Of a stretch of DNA of 64,000 nucleotides, positions 22,166 to 34,582 are shown piece by piece. Under the pieces are notes generated by a model that ran no database searches, had not been told where the DNA came from, and saw only the letters and a list, made by a program, of their open reading frames with translations. Within the stretch, counting starts at the first letter, position 1. Every line of letters begins with the position of its first letter. The position numbers and the translations under genes are program-made. Origin of the DNA: Rotaria socialis (taxonomy: Eukaryota > Rotifera > Eurotatoria > Philodinida > Philodinidae); assembly GCA_905331475.1 (NCBI GenBank), contig CAJNYU010002243.1:1-64000 (forward strand), given 5' to 3'.

Positions 22166-24318
22166 CTTTCCTGCTCTGCAGCTACATTGACTCGTTTCTT
22201 CTATGCGATAAGGACTGAATTTTTTGCGAGAAAATGTCAGAGAAAGAAAATGCCTCTACAGAAAAATAAAAACTTGCAATAATCTTAATTGTATTTTCGT
22301 GACAAGAAAAATCTTTTATTGAAAAGAATTAAATATTATTTTGTTCGTTATATTCGACTTTGACAATATTAAATAGAAATATTTGTGAGGAAAAAAAATT
22401 TTAATTGTTGTTGTCAAAAATGAATAAGAAGATCTTGCAATAATTCATTTTGTAACTTTAACTTGTTCCTATTTTAGTGATACTAAACAATTCATACAAG
22501 TTTTAAATTGAAATAAAAATTTTTTTCTTTTAACCTTGACTTCAAATGATATTTTCATTAGTTTTTTCATAGGAAAAAGATTGATAACATCAACAGTCGA
22601 ACTTATTTGTTCAGGCAAAATAATTTCGTTGTTATGTTAATGATGAGACATTGAAAGCAATAAATCATAAAAAAGCGTGCTAATGAGTTTTGGAAAAAGA
22701 CGAAGAGAAGTCAGTTTAAATTTATTTCGAGTGTAGAGTTGAACGCAGAATAACAACAATTCTACAATTCACTTTCTATTGTTGATTATGTATCAATGAT
22801 ATTTGTTTAGGTTTAATCTAGTTTTGTATTTGTAAACTGATCGTAAACACAGTTAAATATATGTTCAATTAAATGGTAAATATTAGAATAAATTCATCCA
22901 TCTAATCAGCGAAATAAACTATCAGTTAATGAATCAAAAATCTAGACATTAGAAAAAGCAAAATTTGATGAAATAAATAAAGAAAACGAATTTCAAATTT
23001 CGATAGTAGAAGACAGGTGTCATCTGGAAAACGCAATCGGATGATTCGTGTGAATGTTTTCATATCGAAATTCTGATCATCCCATGCAAAGTATGTCAAA
23101 AGTTATACCATCTTGAGTAACGTACAACAAAATAGTCATCAATTTAAATTTAAATTAAATGAAACCTAGTAAAAGAAAACCGAAGACTTAGAGATAAAGT
23201 AAAAATCTGTTGTGAAATTATTAAAATAGAACTGTAGCACACTGTGAAAGATCTAAACGGCATGCAAACGTATGAAGCATATGGTAAAATTTCTTCTATA
23301 ATTCAAACGCCCCGTGCGTCTGTTGTAGGATAAAACATTGTACTACATCAACTAATTTTCTAGGAATTAATGATAGTAGTTCTAGTTGAATAAATCTTTT
23401 GCATAAAAATGCGAAAGTATTTACGAGAGTTTTTCTAAAGACGTTTACCGGTGCATCTGCACCAAAGGTTAATCAGATATAATTATATTTTCTGATCATT
23501 TTACTTCGTCACTTTCTGGAAAATTACAATGCGTCAAGTGTCCATACGATGTGGTAAAGTGAGAGCTGATAATTGGATGAAATATTATGCTTAAAAATGA
23601 ATTCAATTAGGTTCTAATTGACTTTGATCACTTTGAAGAGCTACTTGCGAAATGCTCTGCATATTGAATGATTAAATATGGGAATAATTTAGCATTATCT
23701 ATGTAACCTTTAACGGATCTAACACGTAGAATTATCTCGATTAGAATTTTTTCAAGGATATTTATTTAATATTCTCACGAATATTGATTTCATTGAGAAA
23801 TATTCGAAGGTGGACCTTAGATATCTTCAACCGGCACAGCAAAAAAACAAAATGTTTTAGCAAAATATTTTTATCAGCCCGTTTGGGTTATTTTTGTCAA
23901 AATGATACCGATATTGTGTTTTGGATCATTGCAATTCATCTTGTGTCTTTAAAAGAAAGGCATGACTATACTGATATTTTGGCATATCTACTGATTTGTT
24001 TTTCGTAAACACTGACTCATTTGCTATTCAATCCTGTTTGCCTTTCTGTTCCCTCTGAATAAATATTGATCAGTCAGCTACAGAACAAAAATATCATTTA
24101 TTTTTCTGTCATATGAAATTTCTACGTATTATATATTTTTAAATATAATACTTATTAAAAATTAAGTTTGTAAGAAACATGATCGACGGTTTTTCTTCGA
24201 GCCCACACATCTTAATAGCGTTTGAAACGAAGAAATGATTTGAATAAAACAAAATGAGACAGTATAGTTGACTCTATTAACAAGAACAATGCAGAGAGTT
24301 TAAGTCTAGTCCTTTTTA

Positions 24319-24350
<32 letters not shown>

Positions 24351-24629
24351 TATGTGTTAAAACTAAAACAATCATTCATAACTTACGAATTTATTTTTCA
24401 AGCTTAAGTTTTTTAAGTCCAATTAGAATAGGAATAGAAGACATGACTTAAGTTATAATGATACACGCTATTCGTACTGAAATACAGCATTGGTTTTCTG
24501 GCAATATCAAGTAGTTTTTTCATATATTTCCTCTATGTGCACTATTGTACAAAAGAAAAACAATAATTTTCCTTTTCAAAAATTGATCATGGGATCAAAT
24601 ATATAGAGAAGACTTTATTAAAATAATGC
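22166..24629. other. Gene-poor AT-rich stretch
   Basis: About 2.5 kb without a supported gene. The 74-codon + strand frame at 23784-24008 has no recognisable features. A trinucleotide microsatellite sits near the right end. Confidence 0.45.
24319..24349. repeat. (ATT)n microsatellite
   Basis: About ten uninterrupted copies of the trinucleotide ATT. Confidence 0.9.
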
Positions 24630-25338
24630 TTAATCATGGCCAAAGCATATACCCAAACAAGCAAATAGATAAATTACAACATAAATTGCACATGTAATTA
24701 ACATTCCAACAGCGCAACCAAGTTGAGCTTTAATAAGGTTTAATTTACCATATGGGACGGATGGACATACTTTTGATGAAATAGTACCCTGCTCTATAGC
24801 TAGACCACATTCCTCAAAAATAGCTGAAAAATTGGCTCGATACGATTCGATGCCACGAACTGCACAACATAATTTATCACCCAAATAGCATTTACAAAGA
24901 TCATTGATAAAAATTTGATCAAAATATATCATCATACAAGCCAATGCACCACTTAATACTTAAAAACAACAAAGTGAAATAATATTTTTAATCTAATGAA
25001 GAAAAGTTAATAATAATCTTTACTCACTTGTCCATATCAGAACATACGTTGCACAACAACGACCACGACAACAGCAAGCTATAAAAGAGAACAAAACAAA
25101 TATATATATATATATATATATGAATATTTATCGAATAGAATAACAAACTGATGAATAGCATCAAAAGTAGTGTCTTAATAAATATGATACCGGCCCAAAA
25201 GCCAACCCAAATCGTTCCATGTGCAAGATCTATATAATTTGAACCAACTTCTAAACCAACAATTGCAGCAGTTAAGGCGAGTTGAGCCAGACCTATAATC
25301 GCTGAAGTCCATCGAGGAAAACGCTCCGAAAAGCCCAT
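24630..25338 (-). CDS. Cys-rich four-helix membrane protein
   Basis: Three exons (25338-25149, 25078-25028, 24958-24630) join in phase to 189 residues. There are four hydrophobic segments, around residues 12-31, 40-63, 70-95 and 155-180. Between the second and third lies a cysteine cluster, CCCRGRCCATYVLIWT. The longer loop between helices 3 and 4 holds further Cys (LCKCYLGDKLCC), which could form disulfides if extracellular. The MARVEL/MS4A-like layout and this CCCRGRCC motif recur in bdelloid gene sets as I remember them. No function is known. Intron 1 contains an (AT)n run, 25100-25121. The first-exon donor is GTTTGT, weaker than the others, but it is the only choice that keeps the motif in frame. 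Confidence 0.72.
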
Positions 25339-25883
25339 GATTTTTACTCTGTTTTTGCTGTTTTATTTAGAATCAAAAGTTGAATGACTAAAAAGAAATA
25401 ATAGTCTTCAAAAATTTTACTGTAGCCTATATTTATACTAGAGTTTTATTACAAAAAAACAAAAAGAAATTTAGTAGGAACTTTTATTTTTTTAGAAAGA
25501 AAGCAAATTACACCTATGCGACAAAAATATCGGAAGCAAAATGGTTGATTCTGTCTCACAAAAGTTGAAGGGAGAAAAAAGGAATATTGTACGTCGATGA
25601 CGGTTCGTCCTAATATAGTCGCCTTTTTTCTCCTGTCTTCCTTGTCGCAGAATGCTCCATTCATTTCTACCTTTCACGTAAACTGACGTTATCAAGCCAC
25701 AGCTGTTTCTCATTTTACAATATAGCTAGCGTCTCTAAATGACTCACTGAATAACTTGTATAGAGATGTTTACTAATTCATCGCTAGAAGGTAAAATCTT
25801 TCTTTTGTTGTTAGTCTATTTCACTAATATTTTATTAATTTAAAAAAAATAATGTTTAGAAAAGAAAAAAGAAGAGTGTTTTT
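25339..25883. other. Intergenic
   Basis: About 545 nt between the four-helix gene and the histidine phosphatase gene. Overlapping minus-strand frames at 25449-25713 are Phe-rich and show no codon-level structure, so I do not call them. Confidence 0.4.
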
Positions 25884-26731
25884 TCACGATGATTGCGTTG
25901 GTGGTCGTTTGTGCCCATCTAAAGTAAAGAGACCATCAATTTTTTTTAATTCACATATTTCACAGTTATTAAATGTTTTTAAAATGTTCAATTCATCAAT
26001 CGTCCACCGAAAATAACGCATAAGAAATAGACGCATAAAAAGTTCATGCGATACAATAATTATATTTTGTGTTGGATCATGATGTCCATTGTCCATCTCA
26101 CGAAATAGAGTATCAAGAAATAATGATGCCCGATCATATACATCAGCACCACTTTCACCCGATGCGAAACGATAGAAAAAGTGTCCTAAACGATCACGAT
26201 CTGCAAATACTTGCTTTTGTGTTGTTAAATCAGCTAAATTTCCAAATTCTTGCTCACGTAAACGTGGGTCTTCACGTTCAGTTATGATTTGCAATGGCGA
26301 AAATGCTTTTCGAATATTTGACCAAGTTTGTTTCGAACGTTTGTATGGACTCATATAAATATAAACTGATTCTTTACCAATTACTGACTGTAATTTTTGA
26401 CCAGCTGCAAGAGCTTGTTTACGACCTTTTTCAGTTAATTCAATATCATGATCGGCCACACGGGCATATAAAGCTTTGCAAAAATAGAAGAAATTAATTT
26501 AAAATTGAAAAAAAACAAATGAATATTCATCTCACTCGTATCAACATTAGCTTGAGATTCTCCATGTCGAACAAGAAAAATGCGTGATGGACGTTGACGA
26601 AAACGAATTGTTTTCTGCCGATTAAATAAATAGTTTATTAGAAAATCAAGACAGGCATCGAAAATTCCGAAGAAATATAAACAAATTGAACCAAGACCAA
26701 TAAGCAATATCCATGTTAATAAGATAATCAT
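25884..26731 (-). CDS. Membrane-anchored histidine phosphatase (phosphoglycerate mutase-like)
   Basis: Two exons (26731-26536 and 26473-25884) join in phase to 261 residues. Residues 3-25 form an N-terminal membrane helix. The catalytic LVRHGESQAN (RHG at 55-57) carries the phospho-accepting histidine. Downstream are SPYKRSKQTW, DPRLREQEFGN and a second catalytic histidine in IIIVSHELFMR. This is branch 1 of the histidine phosphatase superfamily. The SPYxRxxQT and REQxFG blocks resemble fungal and plant broad-range phosphatases (DET1-like) more than glycolytic phosphoglycerate mutase. The substrate is unknown. The membrane anchor is unusual for the family. Confidence 0.88.
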
Positions 26732-29700
26732 TGTTTACGCTCTAGTGTACATCTATAGATATTTGTCAATTATGATCACATAGTCCAAAGTCGAAATTTT
26801 TTACGACGAGCAATTATCAAAGAAAGAGGAAATATAATACGTGATCGCTTGTATTTGATTACTTCATGTGTAACATGATTGTTAACTATACTTGAAAATG
26901 AAAACAAGTTATTTTATCTAGAATCGAACGATATAAACAAAAATAATACTGTAAAAAAGAAACCGATTTTTGAGTCATCAACTACTTCTAGCTTTGCCGA
27001 TACACTCATTGATATGAATGATTAGTATAGGCGAATGATATATTTCGACAAGCGTATAATAATTGTCATGATTGAGATTTTAGCTGTTTTGTATTAAGAA
27101 ACAAAATACATCATGCATTTCTCGTTTTATTTATGGACGCATTTTGCTCGCCTTCTCACGTACGGTTTATTTCATTTTCCCATTCGTATAGCGCATCTGC
27201 TAATTTCTATTTTTTTTTGTTATTTGTCAAATACTTTCAAGATGTCTTCAGGCAAAGGGTTTCAATCAAAAGAAAGTTGCGAAGACTTGGTAGGATTTCG
27301 CAACTGGCAAACTTCTAATTCAAATATGAATAAATTGATTGATGTTGTTATGGAACTAGCTAAACGCAAGTGTAACATGCAATAAGAACAAGCTAATTGC
27401 GTTAGGATTTAATTATATTTCTTAAGGAATTCTATTACGGTGGGGTTTTTCTAGTAGTGAAAGAATAAGATATTTTTATTTTTGAATTCATTAGTTATTG
27501 GAAATAGAACCATGTACATAAGAAGCTTTTGATTTCTAAGTTTAACTTAGAATAGTTTAGTTTACAATAATTGTTCGGGCCTTGCAGAGTCTTTCATTCA
27601 AGTATTCAGTTTTTAGAACACAAGACAAACTAAATGTTTCCTCCATGTTAAGAGTACTTAGTCTATTTTACGGAAACATGTTTTTTTCTGAGCTCTTTTC
27701 CTGTCGGCTGCCATCGAGACTTTTTTCTTCCTTCTATTCGGGCCTGATTTTATTTGAATTACTTACAAGCAACCGGAGATGTTGAACTATTTTTAGTAAT
27801 AATTCAATGACGAAAAATAAATGCCCACTAATTATTTATAACTATAGGAAAAAGAAACTTCTATTACAGAAACACATAGATAAATGCCGAATATAATAAA
27901 GAAATCAATCAATTTTATAAGAATTTTGATTAATAAATACAAAAGTAAAAATTATAAGAGACTCTCAAAATCAAGTCATATCGATAATTTCCATGTGCGA
28001 TATTGCTTTTTTTTAAAATTTATATTGAAATCATTAAAAATTTAACATTTATATTCTCCGGTTAATTTTTAAAATGTCGCACAATCAAAACGTAAACACT
28101 TTACATACACTTTATTTTAATTTTTACAGGCTATCATCTTATCGGTGATAAAGGTAAATATTTATTGATTCTATATTAAACGTTTGCCCATCTCAAATAG
28201 AAACTAGTAAATATAAATCAAACATTCGTATCTATGAAATGCTTGTCGCCTGTCAGTATTTGTGAGCAAAATTTTCTTTATGAATCATTATCATTATTTT
28301 TTATTACGAGCAAATGAGAATAAAACCTTTCGTTTTGCTTCGAATGACATGAATAATTCAGTTTCTGTGATTGATGTTCATATTTATCAAATAAAAGAAA
28401 TTTACTTTTCAAGGACTGTTTTCATTTGATTGCATTGCTACATGATATAATCATATCAATCTCAGGGTTTACTATGAAAAATTTCTTTGCCAGTCGAAGC
28501 AAAGAAGCGATATATCTTCTTTTTTATTTTTATTTATGATATATGCTTTCTTTGTTTTGAAGCTTTAATGTCACAGGTTTTTTAATAGTATTTTTAGTAA
28601 ATTTATATGCTGTCTAATATTTACAATATTTTGTTGCCATATGTTGCAAAATATTCACGATTTATGATGTTGATATGTTTCGATTTCAGCAAAAAGAAGA
28701 AAAAAATCACACATTCTTCGATAAATCTCATTTGTATTTGACTATGACAAAAGAAATCATTGCCATTTGTAGACGTCGATTTGCACTTTCATGTTATTAT
28801 GACATGAATATCATGCAGGAAAATTTCTTCGTTTGCATATACTAGACGTTGTCCTACACAAAAATCTGTGATTTAAATTCTACTTATTTATCCAGAAAGA
28901 CGACCTAAAATGGCAGTTAATTTCTTGTGTGATATTTATCTATGAACTTGTAGTACGCTACACAATTTGAAAAAATATCTTGATAGTCTTGCTTCCTATT
29001 CGCGTGACGAAATGGATGTGCTGTCAACAACCTAGATGTGAAATAGAAATATATTTAACATATTTGTCCTTCACACGTTTTGGACAAACGTTGTAACATA
29101 TATTAATAGATATTTTGCATTGCTAATATCCATGACCATACTGCAAGATTTCATACATCAAATCATTTATTGATGAGTAACTGAAGCTCTGTCTAGTAAT
29201 ATTTTGATCATACTCAAAGCTGAAGACAACTCATGATATACTTCATAATGAAAGGCTCTATGTTTTCTAATATGTAACACGCATTTGTAGTAACACAGGA
29301 CTCTACTATGTTAATAGTGCATAGAATATCTTTTATTTCTCCAATCACTCAAATTTTTCATAATCTGTTTATTTTATTGTATTAGTATTATTTGTGGTCG
29401 TGCGATTTTCCATTCAATATCGAATGAGAAATTATGTACTTTGCTGCATAGGATTGTATTTGATTGCGAAATAAATTTTTATAGCTTGTATCATTTAATT
29501 TGATTCTATGTCTACTTATGGAAACTCTACACTTTTCACTGATTGCAAGTATAATTTGAATGTCCAATCAGTATCATCGCAAGCAATATGATAGCATCAG
29601 CAATCAATCAAAATTTGTAGAAAGCAAAAAGCATTACTAACAATTAACATATTACCGTATCGGTAACGTCCATTTCTTCAGCAAAATATGTACTTCACTT

Positions 29701-30508
29701 GGGTACTCGATCTTATGCACATTTAAGACTAAATAACTATTAACAAGAAAGATTCACATATAATTCTTTGATAAGAATTCTAAATCAAAATTGCTCAGTA
29801 TGATCCGAGCATTACAGATATCCTTCTAGATGAATCGATAACATTCGATTTATTGAGAAATATTCATTCAATGACAAGATTTTGTATTTTTCCCTTTGTT
29901 TTTCATCATGTAAATAAAAATAAAATATTCAACTGCACGAAAAAAATAAAAATAGAAGTAATGAATTATATATTGTTGTTTGTATTATTTTTGATAGGTA
30001 CCTACGATATCGGACGCGATAAATATGATTAGTGCACAGGTATTATGACATATAGGACTCAAATTTTTGATAACGATGATTTTACTCGTGTATTGCTTTC
30101 GCACATACAAGGATAGGCAATGTAATAAATCAGATCTATATAGTCACCTGAATCAATTGAAAATAATCTAAGCGTTTCTTTTTTCTCACATCGGATTAGT
30201 GCATTTCTTGCCAGTCGATGCTGTGTAATTATTTCAAACAAAATCAGTTGCTTGAATAAAACATAATTATTTAACTATTTGAAAAAGAAAAATAAAATTT
30301 TTTGTCAATTTTATTTATTTTCTATTTTTACTTTTTCCTATTATAATTACAAATAAATGTAATATATGTCTAATAGGGCGTCGCAGTTGAATGAATATAT
30401 TTGCTGCAGTGTTTTCATTTGCGTCTTGTTCTCTCGTCTAGCCATCAATACATATACGAGCCATTCGAACGTAGTTGAAATCGTCATTTCATTCTTCTCT
30501 TTTATGTA
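26732..30508. other. Long gene-poor stretch
   Basis: About 3.8 kb. A 90-codon + strand frame at 27113-27385 starts hydrophobic and ends in a charged tail. It overlaps another frame of similar length and has no family resemblance, so I leave it uncalled. Nothing else was recognised. Confidence 0.4.
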
Positions 30509-31168
30509 TTGATCGTCTTTCGAGTGACATTCATGGGTATGGTGAGTTCTTCGTTTTTATCAGCACCAGAACAGACAATAAACGAATCGAATTATATTTA
30601 TCATCAACAATTTTCAACATTACATAATACTTCTAATAATGACAAAATGCCAGTTATAGTTGATGTTATGAGTATCGGTTCATCAGAGCCAAAGAAACGT
30701 ACCAAAGTGTTACGTACTTCTGTTGTAAATTATGGGCCCATCAGTGTTAGAAAACGTCACAGTGTTGCTCCAACATTAGCGACTGGACGTCGTTCGAAAG
30801 ATGCCATAGTAGAAGGTGAAGCTGCTATAAAACGTGATACACGACGTATGAAAAATCGTGAGGCTGCAAAAACTTTGAGGCAACTTCGAAATGATATAGA
30901 AGCTCAATTAAAAGATCGAATTAAAGAATTAGAATCTGAAGAATGCTCATTGCTATTTGAAATCGATAGCCTACGGGAATATAAACATAGTCTGGAAGAA
31001 CGATGCCGACAATTGGTTCCGATGTATAACTCTATGAATCTAACAGCAGCACCAGCATCATTGCGACATCATGAATATGATATTCAACCAAAATTAGAAC
31101 CTTGGATTCCGTTTCATTATTATTGTGCTGATCCAAGTGATCAACGACGTCCTCCATCTCCACAATGA
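30509..31168 (+). CDS. bZIP transcription factor
   Basis: A single-exon frame of 219 residues. The basic region lies at about 108-128 (RRMKNREAAKTLRQLR), with the invariant N-x7-R as N116 and R124. A leucine zipper follows with Leu at 134, 141, 148, 155 and 162, a perfect heptad series. The N-terminal region is Ser/Asn-rich and the C-terminal tail is Pro-rich (DQRRPPSPQ). bZIP proteins bind DNA as dimers in the nucleus. The subfamily is unclear: the basic region lacks the typical CREB or AP-1 spacing residues. ATGs at 30509, 30533 and 30539 are all possible starts. A 3' AATAAA lies soon after the stop. An intronless bZIP could be a retrocopy or a lineage-specific gene. Confidence 0.85.
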   Translation: MIVFRVTFMGMVSSSFLSAPEQTINESNYIYHQQFSTLHNTSNNDKMPVIVDVMSIGSSEPKKRTKVLRTSVVNYGPISVRKRHSVAPTLATGRRSKDAIVEGEAAIKRDTRRMKNREAAKTLRQLRNDIEAQLKDRIKELESEECSLLFEIDSLREYKHSLEERCRQLVPMYNSMNLTAAPASLRHHEYDIQPKLEPWIPFHYYCADPSDQRRPPSPQ

Positions 31169-33218
31169 CGGCTGTTACGTAACTTATGAATCTACTCAAT
31201 TGTCTTTTTTTGTCTGTAAAGTATAATTTTTATAATATAAATACGCTGATAATAAATCTATATAGTCAAATATGATCTTTTTTAATTAAGGTAAAAACTA
31301 AGCAATATTCCTCTTTTAGATGGAAATAAAGCTTTATTTTCTTTGTGATTAAAAAGATACATCACTTCAACCTACGTCGTTCATTACGTAGATAGAGTTT
31401 TCATTTTCACTTGAATACATTGGCGGGCCACCATGAGGCAATTGGTGACAATTGCCACACGGGAAAATATTATTTATGGTATATATCTATCTGTATATAC
31501 CCATGTCATCAAAATCGTGACGAAATCGTGAGATTTTATCGCGATATATCGTCACAACTGATGATTTTTTGTCAATTTTCCCAACAAATCTAGGTTCAGC
31601 AAACAACGATACATTTTTGACGAAATAGGTTAATGACATCAGATTGCTCATCATAGGGCTTCCTCAAGCTCATTTTCTTTATATTTCTTGTTCTACGAAA
31701 AGAGCTGAATAAACAGGTAACAAAAGTAGCCAATAGAAAAAGTACGAATAACAGTGCCAAACAACTTGAAGACGGAGACAGATAGCTAGCTTGACGACAA
31801 TATGAATGATATTATGTGATTTCCCATAATATTACCCATTGTGAGTAGTTAAGTGAAAATTGACGATTTATCGCGATAAAATCGCTGAAATTTACATGTT
31901 TTACTGATTTTTCCCTGGAAAATCACGATTTATGTACCATTTTTTCAAAAATCGTGATTAATCGTCTAAATTGCGGCCATTTCGACGGCATGGGTATGCA
32001 TACGCTACATCTAAAATATGACTTTTTTTTAAAAACAAATATGGCATTATTATTTATTGTCACGCCTCCATATAAGACGCTCGCCCACCCATAAACGTGA
32101 ACGTATATGATCATGTATGCATTAATCACCCTTCTATAAATAGATATCGAGAATATTTCTATCGGTAGCCGAAGTAATATGTTAAATTTTCTAATTCTGT
32201 AATTGAAAGAGGTAGTTGGTATGACTTTATCACAGACACTATTTAATGCCATAAGGTATGTTTTTAATGTACGTTTGATATATGAATCTGGCTAAATTCA
32301 AGGACAAACAGGCAACGATAATTAATCACTGAAGATCACAAAGATAAAGTAAATTTTTATTGAATAAGGCTTTCATTGAAATTCTGTTTTATCTTGCTAG
32401 ATACAATTTTATATACTGCAGTTCCAAAAAAAATCTAATTATTCATTAAATTATTATTCTGTCCAAGTACTAGTTTTATTACACACATTTCCTAAACAAA
32501 TTAGAGTCTATATTGTCATTATTTTTCACGTCAAGCAAGCTCGACTTAAACTTTTACTACAGAATAGTATTCTACATTAGAATTACTCGAAGTGATTCTT
32601 AATGGGTTGTTACTTGATGCAGTGTGGTGCCGTTTTTATTCTCCGTTTATTCTCCTTTTCCATATGCAAATGGAAATGAAAGTTTTCTCAGGTGAAAAGA
32701 AAATCAAGTAACATATTAAGATAAACCATTCTCTGTAGATAGATGCTTGAATGGCTTTTTTTTCTACTGTTACACTCAATGCATGCTTGTAATTCACATA
32801 CTATGATGGAGCCAATGATTTTGATGTGCAGTATTTTCGCACAAACATTGAATTCTACCTTTCGCAATATTGAAGACATTGTTTTGAAAAAAATATTAAA
32901 AACTCATTTTTACCAATTGAAGAAAATAATTAAATTCATCTTCTCAACTATCTAATGGAACTGAATTAATGATAGTTCTTTTGGTATATTTAGATGAGAT
33001 ATATCTTGCGATATTATTCTAAATTAATGATGAAATAAAATTGAGTAAAACTTAATTAATTTCAGACTATTTAGTTCTATCACTTCATTTTAAAATGTTA
33101 GTCTAGCAGGTACTTTTTGTGAGATAGCATATGAAGAAGGATTTTAGACTTTAGTTATTTATTATTGTTTTTTCTTTTTCAGAAAGATGTCTACGATTGG
33201 TTCGTAGTAAATATTGAT
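31169..33218. other. Gene-poor stretch with a possible decayed element
   Basis: About 2 kb with no supported gene. Between 31498 and 31996 there are ACCCATG-type inverted ends and internal TTTATCGCGATA palindromes that may mark an old transposon (see findings). Confidence 0.4.
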
Positions 33219-33845
33219 CTAACGAGGGAAGGTCACCAAGTGTTCAATCGCTTTCAAGTCACAACTATGTGTGTCATGTAGACCCCAGTGAGGTATGAAA
33301 AATTCCAAAAGGATAAGAGCGGATAGGCCTTCTGTCCAGAGTTATAGTCATTTTACTGAAATTTTAGCCTCTGACATAGTATATATCAACAAATCGAATG
33401 TCAGTATTTTGACCTGAAATTTTGCCCATCGACAGGTCTCTTTGTGAGTAGAACGCTCTGAAATTTTCAGCTCAAAGGAATGTTTTGTTTCCGAGATATT
33501 AAAGTTCCAAAAAGCACTCATATTTCACGACAGATACTAAAATGTTCTGATTTTTTAGACTTTCATATTTCGGAAACGAAACATTCTTTTGAGCTGAAAA
33601 TTTCAGAGCATTCTATTCATAAAGAGATCTGTCAATGGGCAAAATTTCAGGTCAAAATACTGACATTCGATTTGTTGATATGTATTATGTCAGAGGCTAA
33701 AATTTCAGTAAAATGACTATAACTCTGGACAGAAGGCCTATCCGCTCTTATCCTTTTGGAGTTTATCATACCTCACTGGGGTCTGCATGACACACATAGT
33801 TCTGGCTTAAAAGCGATTGAACACTTGGTGACCTTCCCTCGTTAG
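33219..33845. mobile_element. Foldback element with 287-bp inverted arms
   Basis: Left arm 33219-33505 and right arm 33559-33845 are inverted copies of equal length, differing at scattered positions, around a 53-bp centre. The ends read CTAACGAGGGAAGGTCACCA and its complement. The only open frame (33480-33716) runs through the right arm and looks fortuitous. No target duplication could be recognised. The near-full symmetry indicates a foldback MITE or a pair of head-to-head elements. Confidence 0.85.
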
Positions 33846-34582
33846 TTAAATTTCATCCTTCATCCCATCGCCGTCAACAATGCATATACCAATAAAATGT
33901 GGTGATTTTCATAAATGATGTTGATTTTACTCTGAAACTGATTGTATTATTAGTCTATTTTCATCCATTTGTTTATGTATGATTTAGAAGAAAGTCTCTA
34001 TAGACACATCAAATGACCTAAACAATATTTTGCTAGTTTAAATAGAAAATAATCCATTACAATCTTGAGTTTCAAATAAATAAATGGTTGCTACAGGCAT
34101 AGACTAAAAAATGAGATTGGTCGAAAATTGACTAGCTCCAAAAAATAAGAACTGTTTTCCAGATGTTTCAAACCTAATCCAAAATTCACTACAAAATTCA
34201 TAAGCAAACTATAGAGCTCTATGGATTCAATAGAAATTTAAGTGACGTTTTTACAGTTGTTGCAGTCACACAATCAAAGTACGTTTATGAAGACCAAAAG
34301 CAATGCATGAAACGATTGGCTCCGAAAAAAATATCAAAATTTTGTAATTCACTAGACGTATATCGATGAAAGAAAAACAAAAGCTTTTATTTTCTATTTG
34401 ATATGAATCATCGTGTCAGCGAAAGGTGATTATAATAAATTAACAATACCTTGTGCAATAACGATACGTCTGTTATAGTTAGAAGAACGCAAGAAAAATG
34501 CTGCTTTTTGCATGTTCTTTCTGACGGGTAAAACATTAGAAGTAGTTTTTTGTTTTCTTTTCTTCTATGCAAAAGTAAAAAG
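33846..34582. other. Upstream flank of the first F-box gene
   Basis: About 740 nt, AT-rich, with no gene recognised. An antisense frame at 34536-34742 is a shadow of the F-box gene. Confidence 0.4.

Noticed and set aside
22094-22282. 62-codon frame overlapping the tRNA
   Set aside because: It starts inside the tRNA gene; the cloverleaf explains the sequence.
25449-25713. Two overlapping minus-strand frames
   Set aside because: Both are Phe/Ser-rich in different frames of the same sequence, as expected by chance.
27113-27385. 90-codon frame with hydrophobic start
   Set aside because: It competes with an overlapping frame of similar length, and there are no splice partners or recognisable motif.
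33480-33716. 78-codon frame inside the foldback element
   Set aside because: It reads across the loop and right arm of a palindrome and has no family resemblance.
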